This document shows, in pieces, positions 46,990 to 59,294 of a stretch of 64,000 bases of DNA. The DNA comes from Aquanectria penicillioides (lineage: Eukaryota > Ascomycota > Sordariomycetes > Hypocreales > Nectriaceae). Every line of letters begins with the position of its first letter. Position 1 is the first letter of the stretch. Where the stretch lies: the NCBI GenBank assembly GCA_003415625.1, contig PYIU01000008.1:3162001-3226000 (forward strand), given 5' to 3'. The notes below the pieces were generated by a model. It was not told where the DNA came from. It saw only the letters and a program-made list of their open reading frames with translations, and did no database searches. A program made the position numbers and the translations under genes.

Positions 46990-48235
46990 TTATTCCTTGC
47001 CCCGAACCTCAAAATCACCCGCGACGTTGACAGACACCACAATCTCGGGCTTTTGAGATTGTTCAATTTGCAATAAAAGACCAGGTGCCCTGTTAATCTC
47101 GGTTTCGAAGTCGCTTTTCAAGGTACAGTCTTTTTTCACGCCCGAGGCAGCTTCACTTTCCAGTCATGATGCAGAAATTTGATCATCACATCGCCTGGAA
47201 TCCCCACAGTTCTAGAGTCACTCGACTACCAAGAGAGACTGGAACCTACTGAGTTGCAGAGGGGTTTGCAAAGGTGGCCTTGGACTTGAAAAACGAAGGG
47301 GTTGCAGTGACCCGGGCTTGGACGACCGGAGGGCCATTTGGCTTGCCCTCTGTTGCAAATTGCTCGCTATAGATATTGTATATGGCTCCCTTGACAAAAC
47401 CTTAAACTGAACCAATATCAAGTTCGATTCCGCTTGTGGAACTGGAAATTACCTGACATGGTGGTTTGATGATCCATGATTTGCTTCCAAAGAACTCAAG
47501 ATCGCCATCCCCAAGAACCCACGGCGTCTGGGGTGATCTCCCGTCCGATGAACATGGTCCCTGATCTGTGCATAAGTTGGGGGTTTTTCACCACCTTTTC
47601 TGTGTCGATTTAGTAGATCGAGTATCCAATGCGTCAGGATAACGGTTGACACCAGCCTCATCACTGTGCTCCATACCATGGGATTCGCTGCCGAGTATCT
47701 CTACCAAACGTGGCGTTACTTCTGCCGGTGCCCTAAGCCCGCCTCCTGAGAAGCAGTTGTCCAGCACGACGAAAACACGGGCCTTTTGAACATCAGCAAT
47801 CTCGCGAATCCTGACACCTAGCTCCCAGCTTGTGAGGTATTTTCGATTTGGCAATGCGCCTGTTGGGACTAGCGGTGTGCCCATGATGTTGTCGCCACCA
47901 ACATCAGCGAGTTTGACTTGGCGAAGAATGCCATGGCCCGAACAATCAGCGTAAACATTGTCGTCACCTTGGCTTTGAGATGTGAGTTCAGTGAGACGAA
48001 GGATGATGTTGTCATATGTCGAGAGATGCGGTTTTACTTCTTCATCGGAATCTTTAGCATTTTTGAGTGTTGTGAGTTTTACAACATCACGAGCACCGAT
48101 CGATTCGAGATATACTGCAACAGAATTGACGTAATTGACATAGCTAGAGAGGTTTGCATAACTATGGCCTGTTTCTATATTAACCATGTAGTGATCAATC
48201 CCAATTAAGAGCACTCGACGTGGCGTGGCATCCAT
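46990..48235 (-). pseudogene. Decayed caspase-family (C14/metacaspase-like) gene
   Basis: Starts MDATPRRVLLIGIDHY at 48235, the first strand of the caspase fold. The histidine motif is CSGHG and the cysteine motif VVLDNCFSGGG, so both catalytic positions are present in a 216-codon open frame ending at 47588. Past residue about 190 the frame is wrong: the expected p10-like part reads in a second frame (THWILDLLNRHRKGGEKPPT) and then a third (PQTPWVLGDGDLEFFGS). Further down, VKGAIYNIYSEQFATEGKP, a TAG, and PEIVVSVNVAGDFEVRGKE look like the C-terminal region of fungal caspase-like proteins. Comparison with the family suggests a deletion between the cysteine motif and THWIL plus at least two frame changes. 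Fungal C14 proteins act in regulated cell death or heterokaryon incompatibility; here only the p20-like part could be made. Confidence 0.6.
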
Positions 48236-48875
48236 TGTGACTACAAGATTCACGGTCCTGTAACAGTCGTCTAGGTGTGAAGGATTGAAGCCGAGTCAAA
48301 GATTCAAATCAAATCGTCAAAAAATGCGCAATTGCAAACATATGGTAAAGTAAGTTTCACAAAAACCATCCCTTCAACGTGATAAGATAGCAATGTGATA
48401 AGATAGCCACGGAAATATTCATTGTAGTTGTGGCTGATCCGAGACCTTGTACCAGGATGCCTTTATTAGTTTGTGAAATGATTAAATAGGCGACGAGTAG
48501 AAGCAATCAGTTTAGCAGCCATGCACTCACTTTCGCTCTTTACCTCGCATCAGATATAGGTCACATAAAGTCTGGATACACTTTCATGTCCACTTGAGGT
48601 GTCTGAGGCTCGCCGAACAACCACCAAGAGGCGTCTCGTACGAGTTATCTCGCTCAAGTACCTGCTGTGCTGCTTTGTACCAGTACCTAAACATTGAACC
48701 CTGTCCGCTTGTAGATAGCACTAGTCTGATCCACGTCATGACACATCTAGTCTAATAATGCACAGCCATTCAAGGTCTATGAGATGCGTCAGACTGTGAG
48801 TACGACACCCTTATTTAGTATGGCACTCCTAGAATGCTTATCGAGGCCACGGAATTCCAACCACCAACGCGACAG
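48236..48875. other. Gene-free stretch between caspase remnant and Rieske gene A
   Basis: 5' side of the caspase remnant and 3' flank of the first Rieske gene. AT-rich, with a short duplication (ACGTGATAAGATAGCAATGTGATAAGATAGCC) near 48378-48412. No gene seen. Confidence 0.5.
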
Positions 48876-50339
48876 TTACCAATCCAGCTTATCACCACAT
48901 TCAATTGCGCGACAAACTGCAACATGAATTTAGCTTCCATCAGGCAGACCTTGGGTTAGATTGCGATAAACTTACTTCCTTCCGCCTCAGTAAATGTCGT
49001 GCTGTTGCATTGCTGTACTGTAGCTGGCTTAATTTCCCCCCCAGCTGTCGTTTCTTGCTGGAGATGGGCCTGAACCAAATCCGTGATCATAACTTGTCCA
49101 TCTATATAAATATAGTCAGTGACAGCCGGCGATTCGCTGCAAAGAGCACATACTGATGTCATCAATTGGAGTCGGACCCGACTTGGCAAACTTTGCATAC
49201 ACTCTCTCGTGCTCTTCAATCATTGACTTGATTTGACATTCCAACTCCTCTTTGATGGTTCCCTCAAATTGGAACGACATTTTATTTCCCGTTGAATAAA
49301 CATCGCATCTCAATGTGGTTTGCTGCACCGAGTCGGGGGCATACGTAATCTGGTACCAGAATGGACTTCCTATTCTTGCGTAGACGGTGGTCAATGGGAA
49401 GAAGTGTAGCTGTCCCATGTCCGCAGATCTATGAGGAGATAAGGCGTGGAAGATCCCACTTGGAAGAGTTTTAGGAACTACTTGGGACGCCTGCGCTTCG
49501 GTTTGAGCGCCTTTTCTGGCTGTTGTGCATATTAGCTTGCGAATAGCCATATCGGAGACTGATATGCGTACCAGTCACTTTCCAGTTAAATTTGCCTTTG
49601 AATTCCCAACTGTGAAGAAATCGTGACTTCTCATTTATTCTGGCTGGTTGACCAATCTTTGTGGCGTCCATAGGAGTCTCCTGACCAGCCTCCTTATCTG
49701 CACTTAGGTTAACATGTAGGAACCCATAGTCATCCACTTTCGTGTGAATTTCGTAGAGGCTGTTTTGGCTCTTATCGAAGCCGGGAATCTTTTCAAATTG
49801 CGGTGCCTTGATGAGCTGCCCTTTTGTATCATAGCTCCAACCGTGATACTTGCAACCTAGAACGGCCGATGACCCAGATGCCTTTCTGGCCACGGGAAAA
49901 GCCCGGTGACGGCAAACGTTGTGAAAAGCGCGCACTACATGGTCCTTTCCTAGAATAAGGAAGAACCGAAATCCAGCCACTTCGTATGAGACATAGTCAC
50001 CGGGCTTCTCGAAGCGGCTGCGGTGACTTACACACAGCCAAGTCTGGCAAAGTCAGTAGGGGGACGGCATAGAACTGCTAAGACACGTACCTTGCTGAAA
50101 ACTGCTCGACGCTCAAGTTGAAAAAGCGCATTGTCAGTCCACCAGCCCGGGATGAGCTCGATTCGCCTCGCGGCTGCTGGGTCTTTGGGTGTGGGTGATA
50201 ATCGAACTTCGGGGGCGCTGCATTTTGAGGTAGGTTGAATCCCTCGAAATATGAACCACAAGTTTAATGAAACTGATATTGCGCATACTAAGAGAGCGCA
50301 AAGAAAAAAAGGGGGCGCAGGGTCCAAGAGCTCAAGCAT
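48876..50339 (-). CDS. Membrane-anchored Rieske [2Fe-2S] protein (gene A)
   Basis: Five exons: 50339-50091, 50043-49572, 49519-49154, 49101-48976, 48916-48876; 417 aa. One N-terminal membrane helix (FFLCALLVCAISVSLNLWFI) is followed by the Rieske domain. Cluster ligands are C127-R-H129 and C147-K-Y-H150 in CRHRAF and CKYHGW, ideal spacing. The part after FKGKFNWKVT lacks the mononuclear-iron motif of ring-hydroxylating oxygenases (E-x3-H-x4-H). Instead it continues to LHFFPLTTVYARIGSPFWY, a beta-sheet region, and a helical end. Two-exon ends (INGQVMITDLVQAHL and ICRAIECGDKLDW) restore the frame where the ORF would stop early. It can carry electrons, but no substrate site is visible. Lies 1.2 kb downstream of gene B on the same strand. 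Family membership sure; function inferred. Confidence 0.88.
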
Positions 50340-51521
50340 GTTGATGTCCAGTGTGCGGATGAAAGGTTAAGTCCTAGAGGAATTGCTAAGACATCAAGGT
50401 CTGTTGAACACGATGTAGGGGCCTCATCGATGATTTTAGTTAAATGGAGCTAGAAGGAGATGGGCCACAGTCATTCCAGTGATATCCAATTCAGGGTAGT
50501 CCGTCCGCCAAACTTTGAGGCCATTCTCATGGCGGGTGGGCGCTATCAGATGATGCTGGGCGTTTAGCGCTACCCAAAGTGGAAAGTCGGTCCCCCAGCA
50601 GAAGACGACTTGTGATCAACCGTTTGAGACTACACAAATCTGGGAAAGGTTTACGCGATAAAACGATATCTTTAGTAGGCCCAATTTAACGCCTCAATGT
50701 TACCGGTCACTTAGGTTCTTTTTCAACGTGCCAGTCGTCGACCACCACGTTGACAAATCTCGCGCCCTGAAGTCACGTCGGTATCTTCTCGCACATCAAT
50801 AGTCTCATGACATGCACATGCGCCGAGTCGGCCCTTTGGATGCAAGCAATCACTTTTGATAAAGAAATCGACAGCTCTATGTGGGATTTCACGCACTGGC
50901 TGCATAGAAGGGAAAGGAAGCCAAGAGGCGATTTCCCCCGGCATTATCAACTAGATTCGGAGATGTAGATAGGCGAGCTGCTAGGAGGAGCCCGGCCAAG
51001 CCGAGATATGGAATTCACGTCGTCTAACATTGGGACCTACAGTGTGGAAGATGGTAGCTGACGAAACATCCAAGCTAAAGATCCTCAATCTTGGTAGGAA
51101 TAACTACACTGTTCACACTTTCAAAGTAGATCGAAGAAGGCATCTGATTTGGAGCCGAGATATCTGTCGGTGATTGGGAATAGATTTTGACGAAATCTGT
51201 CTGTAATATCCAGACAAGGGAGTATTACGGAGTGATTGTTTACGACCAAGTGAGCAATGCAGTGATGATATGTCCAACTCCCTTCTTCGCCCGCGACCCT
51301 TGAAGGAAGTCCAAAAAAAAATGGAGTTTTAATTTTCTAATTTATGCTCGATTGTTAGTAGAAGAAGAAAACTGGGATATTGACTACGTCAGGGGTCGAA
51401 CGACCCACGTGCTAATGGCACCACATTTCTACGCAAGAACCGTTTGACCAAGATACAGTGGATGGATAAACAGATGAAAGTATACTGATCATTCTATAGA
51501 AAATGTAGATGGATGAAAATC
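50340..51521. other. Gene-free stretch between the two Rieske-type genes
   Basis: Promoter of gene A and 3' flank of gene B. A perfect inverted repeat GGGTCGAACGACCC lies near 51393-51406 (loop of 4), too short to call a terminator or tRNA arm. No gene seen. Confidence 0.5.
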
Positions 51522-52632
51522 CTAAGCTGCAGATGGTTCAACTAGATCGAGAGACTTTTGCCCTAACGGGGCCGACGATGGCGGCTTCGGCTTCTGCTTG
51601 TCCTGCTCATACTGCGTCGAGCACAGCTCAAATACTCGACCTTGGTAATCTATTCGTGGGTATTTAGCGCATGACCTTCAATCGCTTTTTAAGATGAGAA
51701 CTTACATGCAACACCGTTTTCCTTGATCGGATTGAGGATACCAGCTGTGTAGATTCCGACCTCAAGATTTTCTTGTGCCTTTTCGCAAAGCTCGTGGTCC
51801 TCGATTGCAACCGTGCGCGCGAACTTGAAATATCTTTCAAATTCCTCAGAGCCCTCGTGTGCCAGGTTATAGTAGTCGAATTCCATAGTTGTCTTGGTAG
51901 GGTCAGCCGATGGACCGACACGGAATGAACTCATGCCTCCGCCATACAAGTTCAGCGTAGAGTTGGGGAAGAAGTAGAGGAATAAGCCGTCATCCGGCAT
52001 GTCAGTCTCAGCAATATGCTGTGAGTAGTTATGCTTGTTACGAATCTCGTATGTTGTTGGAGTATACTGCTTTGAGAATGCTGGGTGCGCAAACGGACAG
52101 TGGAGGCATTCCTGGTATCCATCGACCATCGCCTTCCAGTTATACTTGCCCTCGTATAGAAGACTGCGTCTGACTGGAAGTTTGGTAAAGTCTACATGTT
52201 CAATCAAGTCCTCGAGGCCGGGGAAATATTCATCGAAACTGACGGCCTCGCTGGAGAATGCAACGAAGAACAGCCCAGTGCGAGTCAGGTGGCTGCGTAG
52301 CTCTGAACCCTATGAACTGGATTAGAAGAAGTAGAAAATGGATAGTCATCTCAACATACATCAGTTGAGAAAGCTTTGAGACTTTTCCAATCTTCAGAGG
52401 TTCGCTGAACAGTGAACTTGACTTGGGCCATCTCGTAAGAATGAACTTCTCCTTTAATTGGCCAATGAGTGACGGCACCAAGGAGAATCCATGCCTAAGA
52501 AATATCAATATTAAGCCATAGAAAATCACCATTCTTGTAGAATACCTTCATGAAAATAGCCCGTCTCTCCAGGCTGTATACAGCCTTGCTGGTGTACCAA
52601 GAGGCAGGAAGCGTCGTCGGACAAGTGGCCAT
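51522..52632 (-). CDS. Ring-hydroxylating-oxygenase-type protein lacking the Rieske cluster (gene B)
   Basis: Four exons: 52632-52546, 52494-52360, 52309-51706, 51649-51522; 317 aa. The C-terminal two thirds is the catalytic domain of Rieske oxygenases: YNWKAMVDGYQECLHCPFAH gives H144 and H149, and D245 in AIEDHELCE is the likely third iron ligand; YFFPNSTLNLYGGGMSSFRV follows the family. The N-terminal domain (AWILLGAVTHWPIKGEVHSY to GSELRSHLTRTGLFF) occupies the Rieske position and keeps its strands. Residues 5-120 contain no cysteine, so the C-x-H and C-x2-H ligands are absent. The donor at 52359 and acceptor TTCATAG leave no room for a missed exon holding them. The enzyme should need an outside electron donor; gene A is an obvious candidate. 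Intact frame, normal termini (VEPSAA). Confidence 0.85.
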
Positions 52633-55028
52633 TTTGACTGAACTTTGGCTATTCTTGTGGATGTAGAAATTCTACGAGTTATCTGGCAGTTTATCACTAA
52701 ATAATGCATTCGATACTCATATACTATATACTCCTATTAAATGACGACGCAATTTTGGATATGAGGTTCACGAGACCTGGCGCTGTTCGCCACCATTTCA
52801 GGCAATGCGACCCGACTCGGATACAAGAATGGCTTCGCGCCAACGACTCCACCTCAAAAGCCCATTTGGGAAACGCAGTCCGCCGACTTTTGACCAATGA
52901 GGGGAGGGCAGTTTGAGGTGCTATCACACCGCGGTAATTTTTTGCCGCTTCGTCAAGGCCTCCAAGATGCATAGTTATCAAACCTGATGCATGATAATCT
53001 CTTGTTGTTTCGACTATTCCAAACTGGACCAATCACTCTCCGTACCAGTAGTTACTTATCGTTCAACTACGCAGACGCTTTGTTTGGCGCTATCTCAACA
53101 CCCTTTCTGTTCGCTGTAACCTTGGTTCTGGATGTCACTAAAGATACCAAGATCTTCCCGTTATCTTATAGCGGGCATATAGACCCGCAGTAGCTGCAGC
53201 ACACTGTTCCTCAAGAGATTGATGATACCTTGTTAAGATAAGTTCCGGCTGCAAGTGGTGGTCGTTCACGACACAGCGTAAACCGCGCGGAAACAATATG
53301 GGCCGAAGCTGACATATTTTTTGCGTCATACATCGCAATGTCGCTTTATCTTTTCAGACGCGCAATTTGCTCTGTCTCAAGTAGCTATATATATATCAAG
53401 GGGCTCTCTGCCCAGCCCGAAATCATCATGCGCGTCGCTCGGGTGATGATCCTGTTTCAGCTCCTCATAGGCTCTGAGTTGAATTTATTGATAAAAAAAA
53501 TGTATCCAAGTGATCCATAGTTAGTATTTTTATTTTCCTGTCAGTAGTCTCTGCAAAGTGTCATGCCTTTGCTAGTGAATGTGTTAGCTAGTTTGAGCAT
53601 GTAGACTGCATTCTTATCACTCAAAGAGTATTTTTGAATTGATTTTGTCTATATATTCATCGGCGATGGGATGAGAAGTTCTTTGATGAAAGATCTAGAA
53701 GAGGTCAGTCTTGGAATGTAGAGAATACTGACTTTAGAAAGCATCAATGACGTTACACACGAATGGTCATGGAATAATTCTCGTCGATCAAATGGCCCAA
53801 AAATAACCTAAAACTTTCTCATTTTTCCGTGGTATTAGCAGAAAGGTTGGAAATCCAGGGCTCTCCTTTTCGTATTACTAATGCGTACCTAGGTATAATG
53901 ACAAATGTGCTAGAATTTGTACTTCGTTGAACCCTCGTTATATAGGCCCTCAGTCACCACAACATGTAGGTAAAGGTCAAGAACGATTTGGCAGAAATTT
54001 CATTTCATTTATTCTCGAGTATTCACAGGAAATAATTTGTTAAAATTCATGAGAGACAAGATGATTGGGGCGGCCGGGACGACCGCTTCAGGGTTTCTCG
54101 GGGACATGTCCGATTCTTTATAGTGGCTGTGCGAGTGTTCAATTATTTCATTCCATTCAGAAGAACCCTCCATTTCGTAGTTGTGAATTTTGCAGCTTAA
54201 TTGATACTACCCTTGGCGACAGCCCAGAGAAGTCGGTATCAGTTGAAGCCTGTAATATTCCCTCACAGTGACTGACGCTGAATATTGTCTATAATTTTAC
54301 TTAATTTCGTTTCCCCAAGAACATCGGACGAAGACCCCGAAATACCTGGGCCGGAATGCTCGTAACTGCATCAGGCTTAGGTATGCAATCGAACACGTGG
54401 ATCCGTCAATGGGCAATTCCACACCGCCTGCGCCGACTCCAGATCCACATAGGGGCGTCAAAAGTGGGTGGTGGGGGTTGCATGCCTCGTTAGATAACAT
54501 TGACTCGGATAGACGATACTAATGTGTGGCTGATTCCCTCCAAAGCATGGAGTGCTCTGCTAATGATATCTCATGGCATGAAATCAGCTCTTTGGGGCAA
54601 AACCACAGTCAATTTCAGACCACTGCCCAGGTCCCTATTTTGAGCCTCATCGGGTGTACTTTGTACGCATCGCGGGAAGTGCATGAACAACCTTGATTCG
54701 GCAACATCTTTTCCTGGTACAAGCCACCACTGCTGGAAAATTCATATTATCATTGGCTCGGTTGTCCATTGCATGCACTAGTTCAAAAATAGACCTGTTA
54801 GCCGGATGTCTCCCCCACTACTTATCACCTCTCGGGGAAATCTCATCGATACATGTGATCTCTCCCATCTTGACCCCGTCGAAAGAGCCAACGTCCATCT
54901 CGTCCATTGCAAGCGATAGCGTCCCGGTAGCCAGGTCCTGACGTGGAATGAAAGACACCACTCTCTCTAGCTTGAACTCACAAAATATACAGCCAGAGAC
55001 ATGCGACCTACTGCCAGTAACAATCACA
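52633..55028. promoter_or_regulatory. Divergent intergenic region between gene B and Zn2Cys6 regulator
   Basis: 2.4 kb, strongly AT-rich between 53500 and 54000, with no supported gene. It contains the promoters of gene B (leftward) and the regulator (rightward). Open frames of 60-82 codons carry no motif. An upstream in-frame ATG of the regulator at 54948 is possible. Confidence 0.4.
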
Positions 55029-57514
55029 ATGACCAAGCCAGACCAGCCACGCCGGTTACTGCCTCGTTCTTCAGCCGACCAGACTCATAGGGAGGAAAGG
55101 ATAAAGGTCAAGCATGGGAAAAGCCGAAACGGTTTGTAACCCCCTTCCTCCTTTCCATCTCAGTGTCACGCGGCAGCACACCCAGACCGCCTTTGGTTCT
55201 GGAACGCCGCACGGCCTAATAATTCATTGCCATAGGGTGTATTACGTGCAAAGCTCGACGAAGGAAATGCGATGAAGCGAAGCCATCTTGCTCACAATGT
55301 GCTCGTCGTCGAGTCGTTTGCGGGGGGTACAACAAGGATTTAAGATGGAAAGCGTTCGAGAAACCCGATGACGAGACCATCCATGCGCGAAATAGTACGC
55401 AGCAAACTGCTACATTTATGACGAAGATGGAATTAGCTAACCACGGCAGTGACTCAAATACAGACTACACACCCGAATAATCCTTCTCAATCTTCATATT
55501 CCTTTCAGCCCGGCTCACCCCGGCAAGACTCTGGGGGTGACGACCCGGAACGTATTGCTCTTCCTGAACGTCGATCAGGGAGACTATCCAGCACATTCGA
55601 AGGAACCACTCTGAGCGAGGCTCGAGTGGAGACAACTAATCAGTCAACTATTCGGCATGATAGTGTCAGGTTTCCTTCAACCCCTAGAACCACCGCCGAA
55701 TCATCCCTCAACGGCCCGTTCAATTTATTGGAGCAGCTTGTGGACTTTGATGTCCTCTTTCCAGACATACCACCAATCGATGCCTCTGCATTTCTACAGT
55801 CAAACAGCCCAAAAGCGACAGAAGGTGGAAGTCTGAATGAATTTGCGCAGTTTCTTGGTCTTCAATCCGGAAGCCTTGAAGCGCCGGCGTCCCCGCTTGG
55901 CTCCCGTATTGAATCGGGTACAGCATCGCGCCCCGGGAGTCGAGTCACTTCAACCAATTCCCAAGGGTATGGAACAGAGAATGATAGTTTGGTTCCTCCA
56001 CTCGAGTTCAATCAAGCATCCTTTCAAGGAAATTCCGACACTAGCCCCGTTTCGCTTTATCACCAACCGCATATGCAAAGCGATAGTCCAGAAAACATAG
56101 CTCTGATTTTTGATCGTCGAATATGCGAAGTCCTCTGCATTAAGGAAGATCCAATCGGAAATCCATGGCGAAAGATAGTGTGGCCTTTGGCTAAAGAGCA
56201 TCCCGCGCTCTACCACGCCATCGCTGCGATGACTTGTTTCCAGGGGTCCAACAGCTTACCTCAATTTCGTGCAGATGGAATTCGGCATCTGGAAATGAGC
56301 ATGCAAAAGCTTTCTCTAGAAGGTGATGGCAATATGCGACTTGAGGTGGCATTGGCTGTGACGCTTGCTCTAGGCTTCGCCCAGACCTGGCATTATCCGA
56401 GATCTTCCACGGGCACTAGACATATCCAAGGAGCGAAGGCACTTCTTCAAAAGGCCCTGTCCAGGCATCTCTATTCGCAATTGCCAGAGAAGGAGCTCGT
56501 ACGACTGAGCTTTCTAGCCAATACCTGGATATATATGGACGTCATTGCACGCATCACTTGCAACAACTTTCAAAGCTTGGATTTCGACCTCATGACCGCA
56601 TGCAGCTTATTCAGTCCATCCACAGATTCTTTATTACAGATTGATCCTCTTATGGGATGCGCTGGAACATTATTTCCTCTAATCGGTCGCGTTGCAGACT
56701 TGGCAAACCGCGTTCGCCGATCCCGAGACAGGCTAAATTCGCCCGCAATTGTGTCACGCGCAGCAGAACTCAAGGCCTCCATTGAAAAGTGGACTCCATC
56801 TATTGACATAGACATGGAGCTCAAAGGTGAACCTCTTTCACCAAGTGCCTCGGATTTAATACAGACGGCAAACGCGTATAGATGGGCTACAATCTTGCTT
56901 CTGCACCAAGCAGTCCCAGAGCTTCCTGACCGACTTTCTATACCAGAAATGGCCCAAGAGGTCCTTGTACTTCTTGCTACAATTCCACTGAGCTCCCGCG
57001 CAATAATATTTCACATTTTGCCGTTGATGATAGCGGGCTGCGAGGCTATAGAGACTGAGGATAAAGATTGGGTGCGTGATAGGTGGATGTCTTTGACCAC
57101 GGGAAATACGTCTGGGATCGTCGATCGCTGCCTTGAGTTGACATGCGAAGTCTGGAGGCGACGGGAGAATTTTCACAACCTCCAACAGCAGTCCGGTAAT
57201 GAATTAGGAGCTGAACCTTCTTCATTTTCAAGATCGGAGGTTTCTGGCCTGTCTGGGAGTGCCGACCGAATGGTTGCACACGGAACTCGAGCTGGCAACT
57301 GTTGTCAGTGCTCGTCTAAAGAGCAGCAACAACCTGCCGAATCATCAGCTCATGTACGGGAATTTGATTCACGGATAAAAGCCAAAAATTCGATCTACAC
57401 AATCAAGAGCAAGTTGCATTGGTTGAGTATCATGAAGGAATGGGGGTGGGAAGGTAGGAGAATTACGCTGCCTTGTTGCTCAACTGCTAACTTGTTTTAG
57501 TGATGCTTGGTTAA
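55029..57514 (+). CDS. Zn2Cys6 transcription factor
   Basis: Four exons: 55029-55131, 55236-55394, 55450-57453, 57501-57514; 759 aa. The first exon ends GKSRNG and the second starts CITCKARRRKCDEAKPSCSQC followed by RRRVVCGG, the classic six-cysteine DNA-binding cluster, split at the usual intron site just before it. A long Ser/Pro-rich linker leads to a fungal_trans_2-like regulatory region (WPLAKEHPALYHAIAAMTCF, EVALAVTLALGFAQTW). The last exon is 14 nt and encodes the end of EWGWEVMLG, a C-terminus typical of this class. ATG 55029 has a strong context (CACAATGACC); an in-frame ATG lies 27 codons upstream. Expected nuclear. It is divergent from the two Rieske-type genes, so it could be their regulator; this is positional inference only. 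Confidence 0.88.
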
Positions 57515-59294
57515 GTTTTCGTCACGGAGGAAGAGATTGGGGAGAAAATATGTAAATAATACATTTTCGCAGATTGTGAGCTTCATTCGAAATTTTACGT
57601 GGCTGTACCTTACAGTGCATGAGTGAGCATGGAGAATGAAGATGAATCGTTCATAGGTTATCTATTGATATTTGCATTATGGCTGGGAACAAAAAATGCA
57701 ATATAGAGTGAAAAAACGCCATATCGACCTGATGCAGTTATTTCAAGCTCGGGGTGCGATGAAGAAATGCCCTTGTTACCTATCAAGTTTCGGCCAACCA
57801 ACGACATAGGCTGAACAGACCGCAGTTAGTGATATTGATTCTGTCAGGGATGAGACCGCAATATGATCATAGCCGAAGCATAGTCCAAAGTTCTTCCAAG
57901 ACTGGTGGTTCTGGCGCTGCTTACGGAAGATGCCGCGAGGCATTCTCTCCCACGCAAACCCGGCTTTGAACACAGCTGAGCTTACATGAGTGTTAAATCG
58001 GACTATCCACTACATTCACTTCAACGAAATGTGAAATTCGAAGGAGAGGCACCCATAATCAACTACCCCTGGAACAAGGCCTGTTCATTCGGACGGAGTG
58101 GTCAGTAGTGCTCTAATAAACCTGTGGCGACAATTCAATGTCTAAAGATGCCGTGTGCTGCCTACCTTCCATTTTAGATGTAAGGAATGATCTTCTGGGA
58201 AAAGAAAATCTTCAGTTAAACCAACATCTTACAAGATAGCAATTATATACAATGCTTTTAATTTGACTTAGTCCACGACAGTAAATGGGTGGAATCAGGA
58301 TGGAATTCGCGGCGAGCGATTTTTAAAAAAAGAAATTATATTCCAGTGGTCATTAGCCATCACACGTCAACAATGGCCTGATGTTCTCTCGTTAAAGATT
58401 GGCCAGCCGACTCATCTTTGTATTATCCTTGTCTCATTGAATGTAACCTTGCCCATGTAAACAAAACATGAAAGCTCCTAATGGCAAAACTGAAAAGAAC
58501 ATAAAATGAAGGCAAGTAGACTTGAGGATGCTGTGGCGTAGAAGCTAGGTACATGTGATTTCAATAAAACTCAAGGCCAGAAAGATTGTCCACCTGGATA
58601 GAATCCGAGAATTCAAGTGAAATGTGAACTTAATCCAAGAAGGCTTAACTCATGCCCCGTGGGCTAATTTTTGAAGTCGGTTCTTGCTGCAAACCGTGGG
58701 CCGCTGCCGCTCATCAGAGTCTATGCCAGTGGAAACATGACATTATTCATTAATTGCGGTCTTTTTATTGCCGGCCCTAATATTGCCTGTCCTAGTGGTT
58801 CCTATTATTACTGATATGCATTATCCTTCTTCGTAATACCACTATTAATAACAAGAATGCGGAGACATGTGCAATTTGAAAAAGAACTTACCTCAAATCA
58901 CTAACGCAAAGCTATTATATTCCCTGGTAGAAGAGGTCGACAATACCACCCTAACACTAGCCTCAAAATGGGTTGTCTGGTGTAAAATTTAGTTGAATGA
59001 TAGGGCCATGAAACGATATAAGTCAACCACGGGATTTCTTAAGCTTTTCTGAATCGCGAAGTATATCCATATCGAAGTTCCTCTGGTGAATAATCCGAGT
59101 ACCCGGGCGCAGAACATAAATTCGTATACCGCTCGATTCCTGGATCCCCAATGACCTTTTGACTGAAATAAGCAGGTATCTTGAACGGGAAGGGAGAAAC
59201 AAGCTCAGCGATATCACAAAGGACTTTTGCCGATTTCCCCTTAGCTTTATTGAAGGTCAAGATAGTAGGTCAGCAATGTCTCATCCTTCGTCAT
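57515..59294. other. AT-rich gene-free stretch
   Basis: 3' flanks of the convergent regulator and dynamin genes, unusually long (1.8 kb) and AT-rich. No gene, RNA or named repeat recognised. It may be eroded sequence. Confidence 0.45.

Noticed and set aside
51393..51406. Inverted repeat GGGTCGAACGACCC resembling a tRNA T-arm
   Set aside because: The loop is four bases, not seven, and no A-box, anticodon arm or acceptor stem fits around it.
54948..55028. Upstream in-frame ATG for the second Zn2Cys6 regulator
   Set aside because: Possible, but ATG 55029 has the better context and gives the usual short lead before the zinc cluster.
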